Part shown: piece after piece, positions 42,029 to 45,000 of the stretch
Layout of the letters: each line of letters opens with the position of its first letter
How positions within the stretch are numbered: position 1 is the stretch's first letter
Assembly (NCBI RefSeq): GCF_020523985.1
Contig: NZ_JAIVKM010000014.1
Span: forward strand, 1 to 45,000
Direction of reading: 5' to 3'
DNA: 45,000 bases
DNA from: Mangrovibacter yixingensis
GTDB lineage: Bacteria > Pseudomonadota > Gammaproteobacteria > Enterobacterales > Enterobacteriaceae
Program-made: the position numbers and the translations under genes
The notes under the pieces: generated by a model
The model's input: the letters and a program-made list of their open reading frames with translations, nothing else
The model's database searches: none
Told to the model about the DNA's origin: nothing

Positions 42029-45000
42029 TCAGAAATAGCGGGTCAGGTTTAACAGGAAGCCTTTGTCCTGTGCGCCGTCTTCACGCCAGTGGAACGCATT
42101 CGCACCGATATCCAGGTTACCCTGACGGTAGTTCGTGCCCGCCGTGGCCTGGCTGTTCACCCCGCCACCGCGCTTGCCGTCTTCCACCCGGAACTGCTGC
42201 CCCGATGCACCTGCCAGGCTTGCCGTGCGCCCCTGGCGGCTGAATGCCAGGTTCGGCCCCGCTTCCAGGTGGGCATGGGCACCCCAGCCACTCTCTCCCG
42301 CCCAGTTGAGGCGCAGGCCCGTTACCGCATCCACCGCCGTTTCAGTGTAACGGCTCATGCTCAGGTTGAAATCACCCGCGCCGCGCTCCTGCATGCCGCC
42401 TGTCATCTGGTGGCGCACGGCCACCCCGGCGAACGGTTTCACACTCAGGCTGTCGCCCAGGTTCAGGGTTTTCGCCCCTTCACTGCGCAGCGCCAGTTGC
42501 TGAATGTGCACGTCACTGCGCGCACTGTTGCGCACCCCTTCAAAGCGGATGTCGCGGCGGCTGTCCAGTTGGTGGCGGTCGTAACGCAGGCTGTTGTGCC
42601 AGCCCAGACCGTCGCCCAGGCTCAGGTGGTGGCCCAGCCCGAAGAACTGGCTGTAACCGCCGGTCAGCCCGTTATCCCCGGCGCGGCTCATGGCGTTACC
42701 GCCACTGCCGGAAAGCCGTGCCATGCCGTAGTGCGCTTCCAGTTCACCAAAGCCGCTGTCAAAGCGCTGGCCCACCGCCACCATGTCGTAGGTCACTTTG
42801 TTGGCCATTTCGGCCCGTTTGTCGCCTTTTGCCACCACGTTAAACGACAGGCCGCTGTCGGTGGCCACCGGGGATTCGGCCGCCAGCCGGGTAAAGCGCT
42901 GGCCCAGAATACGCGCTTCTTTGTTCAGGCCCGTGGCCTGGACACCGGACACCTGTTTCAGCGCCCGGTCCAGCTCGGCAGAGGTGGACACGTTCAGGCT
43001 GCTGTACAGGCTGTTGCTGGTGTAGCCGTTATCCAGCGCCGCTGCCACGCCCGCCACGCTCTGGTCGCTGATGACCGCCACGTAGTCGTTTTTGGTCATG
43101 GTCACGTCCACGTTGCCGTCGGCGTTGTTATACCCCTGTGCGTTCCACACCACGGTCTGTGAACCGATGTTCTCTGCCCCGCTGATGCTGTTGCCGGTGA
43201 AGACATTGCTGAAGGTGACTTCCTTCGCCGCCGTGCCCGCCGTAAACCCGGCGCTGATGGTCACCGTGCTGTCGATATGCAGGTTGTTGCCCCCCAGTTT
43301 CCCCGCCGTGCCGTCAGCATTGGTGCCGATAACATAGTTGTTAACCAGGCTGGCATTGCTGTTCCATTCCGGGACGGAGGGCGGATTGGGAACGGAAAGG
43401 TCATCGTCATCCCCCCGGCCGTCATCCTCACTGTCTTTGATAATGCCGCCACCGGTTCCGTGGAGCACCACGCTGCCGTTATTGATGAGGACTGACTTAC
43501 TGCTGGTCTTTTCAAATGCCCAGGAGTTGTCTGCCCAGACATTAATCACCCCGTTTGCGGTGTTGTTGACAATATTGGCATCGCCCGGTGCCTGAATACC
43601 CACCAGGCCTTCACCGTTGGTGCCGTCTTCCCGGCCCTCCTGAGTCCCCACGTTTATCACCCCGTCGTTCACCACGCGGGTGGTGTACCCACCGGTGCCG
43701 GTACGGATGGCCACCGCACCGTCGCCCTTCACGGTCACTTCACCGGCATTGTGGAAGTTGTAGGGGCGGCCCAGGTTAACCAGCGCGGCCAGAGGGTTTT
43801 CACCGTAAATCCGCCCGCCTTCCAGGTTATAAATCCATCCTCCATTACTGGTGGCGTTTCCACCGGAAGTGCTGATGGCGCTGTACCCGCCGGTGGCAAT
43901 CATTTCACCGCTGTTATACAGGTACACATCCGCCCCGGAGCGGGTGCTGTTCCACAGGGCGTTGACTTCCCCACTGACTGCCGGGCCGATGTTGGTTATC
44001 AGCCCTTCGTTCCAGGTGGTCAGGTTTTTTATCACCGCACTGCCCGGCTCTGTGGCAGTGACCGTGCCGCGGTTCACAAACTGACTCGCGCTGCCCATGC
44101 CTGACAGACGGGCGTTGATTGTGGCACCCTCATGGTTGACCAGTACACTGTTGATGTATAATTCCTGCGCACTGTCAAAGGTGGCATCGCCATAATTCGC
44201 GGTATCCTGCAGAAGTAACCAGGGCCGGGATTCATCGCTCCAGCTACCGTTTTCCCCCTCTGCGGTCAGTACCGGGGTGGTGAGAATCACATAATCAGAT
44301 TCACTGGTAGAGGCGCCCCAGTTCGGGTCGCCGTTATTTATCGGGCTGCCGTAAAAGTTCACCGTACCAAAGTTAAACACCTGACCGTTGCCTTCAGTGT
44401 AAAATGCCTGGCCCAGGTCAGTGTTAATGTTAATCACCCCGGTGGTGTCGTTAATGGCAATACCACTCCCGACAGCCGCCATGGCATACAGGCCATCTGT
44501 ATTGTCGTTATCCACCGTCAGGGTGATGGTCCCCTGGTTCAGGGCTGTACCGTCATTCGCCACCATCCCCATCCCGGCGTTATGCACCCGGATTTCACCA
44601 CCGGCTGCATTCACGGCCCTGGCACCACCCCCGTTCACCAGCATCGCCGTGCCGCGGCGGAAGTTCTGCGCGGTCAGGTGCAGGCCGGTTTCGGTTAACA
44701 GGTTGCCGTCTTCGTCCAGGTCGTTCGACATGCTGTTCAGGGTTATCAGCCCGTTATTGACAGCCTGGCTGTTATTCCCCACCGCCACACCGTGGGCGCC
44801 CTGGCCGCTGACCTGCACGGTACCGTCGTTGATAAATGAGGAATTATTCAACACCGCCACGCCATACAGGCCTGTCCGGCTACCAATATATCCCCCATCC
44901 TCAGAATAAATATTGGTACTTCGTGAATCCAACACCGAGACAATATCCAGCAGACTGTCGGCCATGTTATGCATCAATGATGATTGGAGGTGTACAAACG
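42029..45000 (-). CDS. Autotransporter outer-membrane beta-barrel protein, N-terminus outside the window
   Basis: At least 990 residues of a type V (autotransporter) protein; the reading frame stays open to the window end, so the signal peptide and first part of the passenger are missing. The visible passenger (about 650 residues) is rich in Asn, Gly, Thr and Val and shows repeated NNG/NxGxI/V units typical of a right-handed beta-helix. A linker segment (ATGLNKEARILGQRFTRLA) leads into a C-terminal barrel of about 280 residues with alternating strands, ending in NLTRYF with the terminal Phe needed for outer-membrane insertion. No protease triad or RGD motif was noticed. The likely role is adhesion or surface structure. 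Confidence 0.9.
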   Translation of the reverse strand, partial: FVHLQSSLMHNMADSLLDIVSVLDSRSTNIYSEDGGYIGSRTGLYGVAVLNNSSFINDGTVQVSGQGAHGVAVGNNSQAVNNGLITLNSMSNDLDEDGNLLTETGLHLTAQNFRRGTAMLVNGGGARAVNAAGGEIRVHNAGMGMVANDGTALNQGTITLTVDNDNTDGLYAMAAVGSGIAINDTTGVININTDLGQAFYTEGNGQVFNFGTVNFYGSPINNGDPNWGASTSESDYVILTTPVLTAEGENGSWSDESRPWLLLQDTANYGDATFDSAQELYINSVLVNHEGATINARLSGMGSASQFVNRGTVTATEPGSAVIKNLTTWNEGLITNIGPAVSGEVNALWNSTRSGADVYLYNSGEMIATGGYSAISTSGGNATSNGGWIYNLEGGRIYGENPLAALVNLGRPYNFHNAGEVTVKGDGAVAIRTGTGGYTTRVVNDGVINVGTQEGREDGTNGEGLVGIQAPGDANIVNNTANGVINVWADNSWAFEKTSSKSVLINNGSVVLHGTGGGIIKDSEDDGRGDDDDLSVPNPPSVPEWNSNASLVNNYVIGTNADGTAGKLGGNNLHIDSTVTISAGFTAGTAAKEVTFSNVFTGNSISGAENIGSQTVVWNAQGYNNADGNVDVTMTKNDYVAVISDQSVAGVAAALDNGYTSNSLYSSLNVSTSAELDRALKQVSGVQATGLNKEARILGQRFTRLAAESPVATDSGLSFNVVAKGDKRAEMANKVTYDMVAVGQRFDSGFGELEAHYGMARLSGSGGNAMSRAGDNGLTGGYSQFFGLGHHLSLGDGLGWHNSLRYDRHQLDSRRDIRFEGVRNSARSDVHIQQLALRSEGAKTLNLGDSLSVKPFAGVAVRHQMTGGMQERGAGDFNLSMSRYTETAVDAVTGLRLNWAGESGWGAHAHLEAGPNLAFSRQGRTASLAGASGQQFRVEDGKRGGGVNSQATAGTNYRQGNLDIGANAFHWREDGAQDKGFLLNLTRYF

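Noticed and set aside
42089-43162. Long + strand ORF (357 codons) opposite the autotransporter
   Set aside because: It is rich in His, Ala, Val and Arg, the usual by-product of the reverse strand of a high-GC repetitive coding region; the minus strand has clear barrel features.

Overview
The window is chromosomal DNA of a member of the Enterobacteriaceae. From about 6.9 kb to 41.8 kb the core genes follow the Escherichia coli order (pyrLBI, ridA, mgtLA, treR, treBC, nrdDG, cybC, pmbA, darP, mpl, fbp, yjfF-ytfTRQ, ppa), and most products are recognisable close homologues. It is probably not E. coli itself: it carries a complete arginine deiminase operon next to tabA, as in Salmonella, and several accessory blocks sit in the core backbone. 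I cannot name the genus from the sequence alone.

Layout. 1-235: part of a GC-rich repeat. 244-699: tabA (-). 700-1391: AT-rich control region with an ArgR-like box and an array of ATGCA/TGCAT motifs. 1392-6807: arginine deiminase cluster arcA-arcC-arcB-arcD plus a divergent ArgR paralogue (all +). 6827-8421: pyrimidine operon with UTP-sensitive promoter, leader peptide, attenuator, pyrB and pyrI. 8525-8929: ridA. 9022-12068: mgtA (-) with its mgtL leader and a PhoP box. 12188-16457: trehalose genes treR and treBC (+). 16656-19476: anaerobic ribonucleotide reductase nrdDG with FNR and NrdR sites.

19624-27292 (-) is the main accessory system. It is a nine-gene unit reading PRD protein, SFCGS protein, DUF4312, DUF4311, DUF4310, metallo-amidohydrolase, DgaE-type PLP ammonia-lyase, DgaF-type KDGP aldolase, and a PTS-controlled DNA-binding activator. 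It looks like a catabolic operon for an N-acylated amino-sugar acid or similar compound, with four uncharacterised proteins in the position where the transporter would be expected. A 22-bp perfect palindrome lies upstream of the first gene.

The core order then resumes with cybC, pmbA and darP. It is interrupted at 30457-31665 by a predicted periplasmic aldose-1-epimerase-like protein, and at about 31688-32450 by a structured non-coding element whose left part is an inverted copy of the repeat at the window start. mpl and fbp follow. A low-GC two-gene cassette of unknown function lies at 35384-36272. The galactofuranose-type ABC transporter (yjfF, ytfT, ytfR, ytfQ; all -) and ppa (+) complete the core. 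The window ends inside a large autotransporter gene (-) whose C-terminal barrel is complete and whose N-terminus lies beyond the window.
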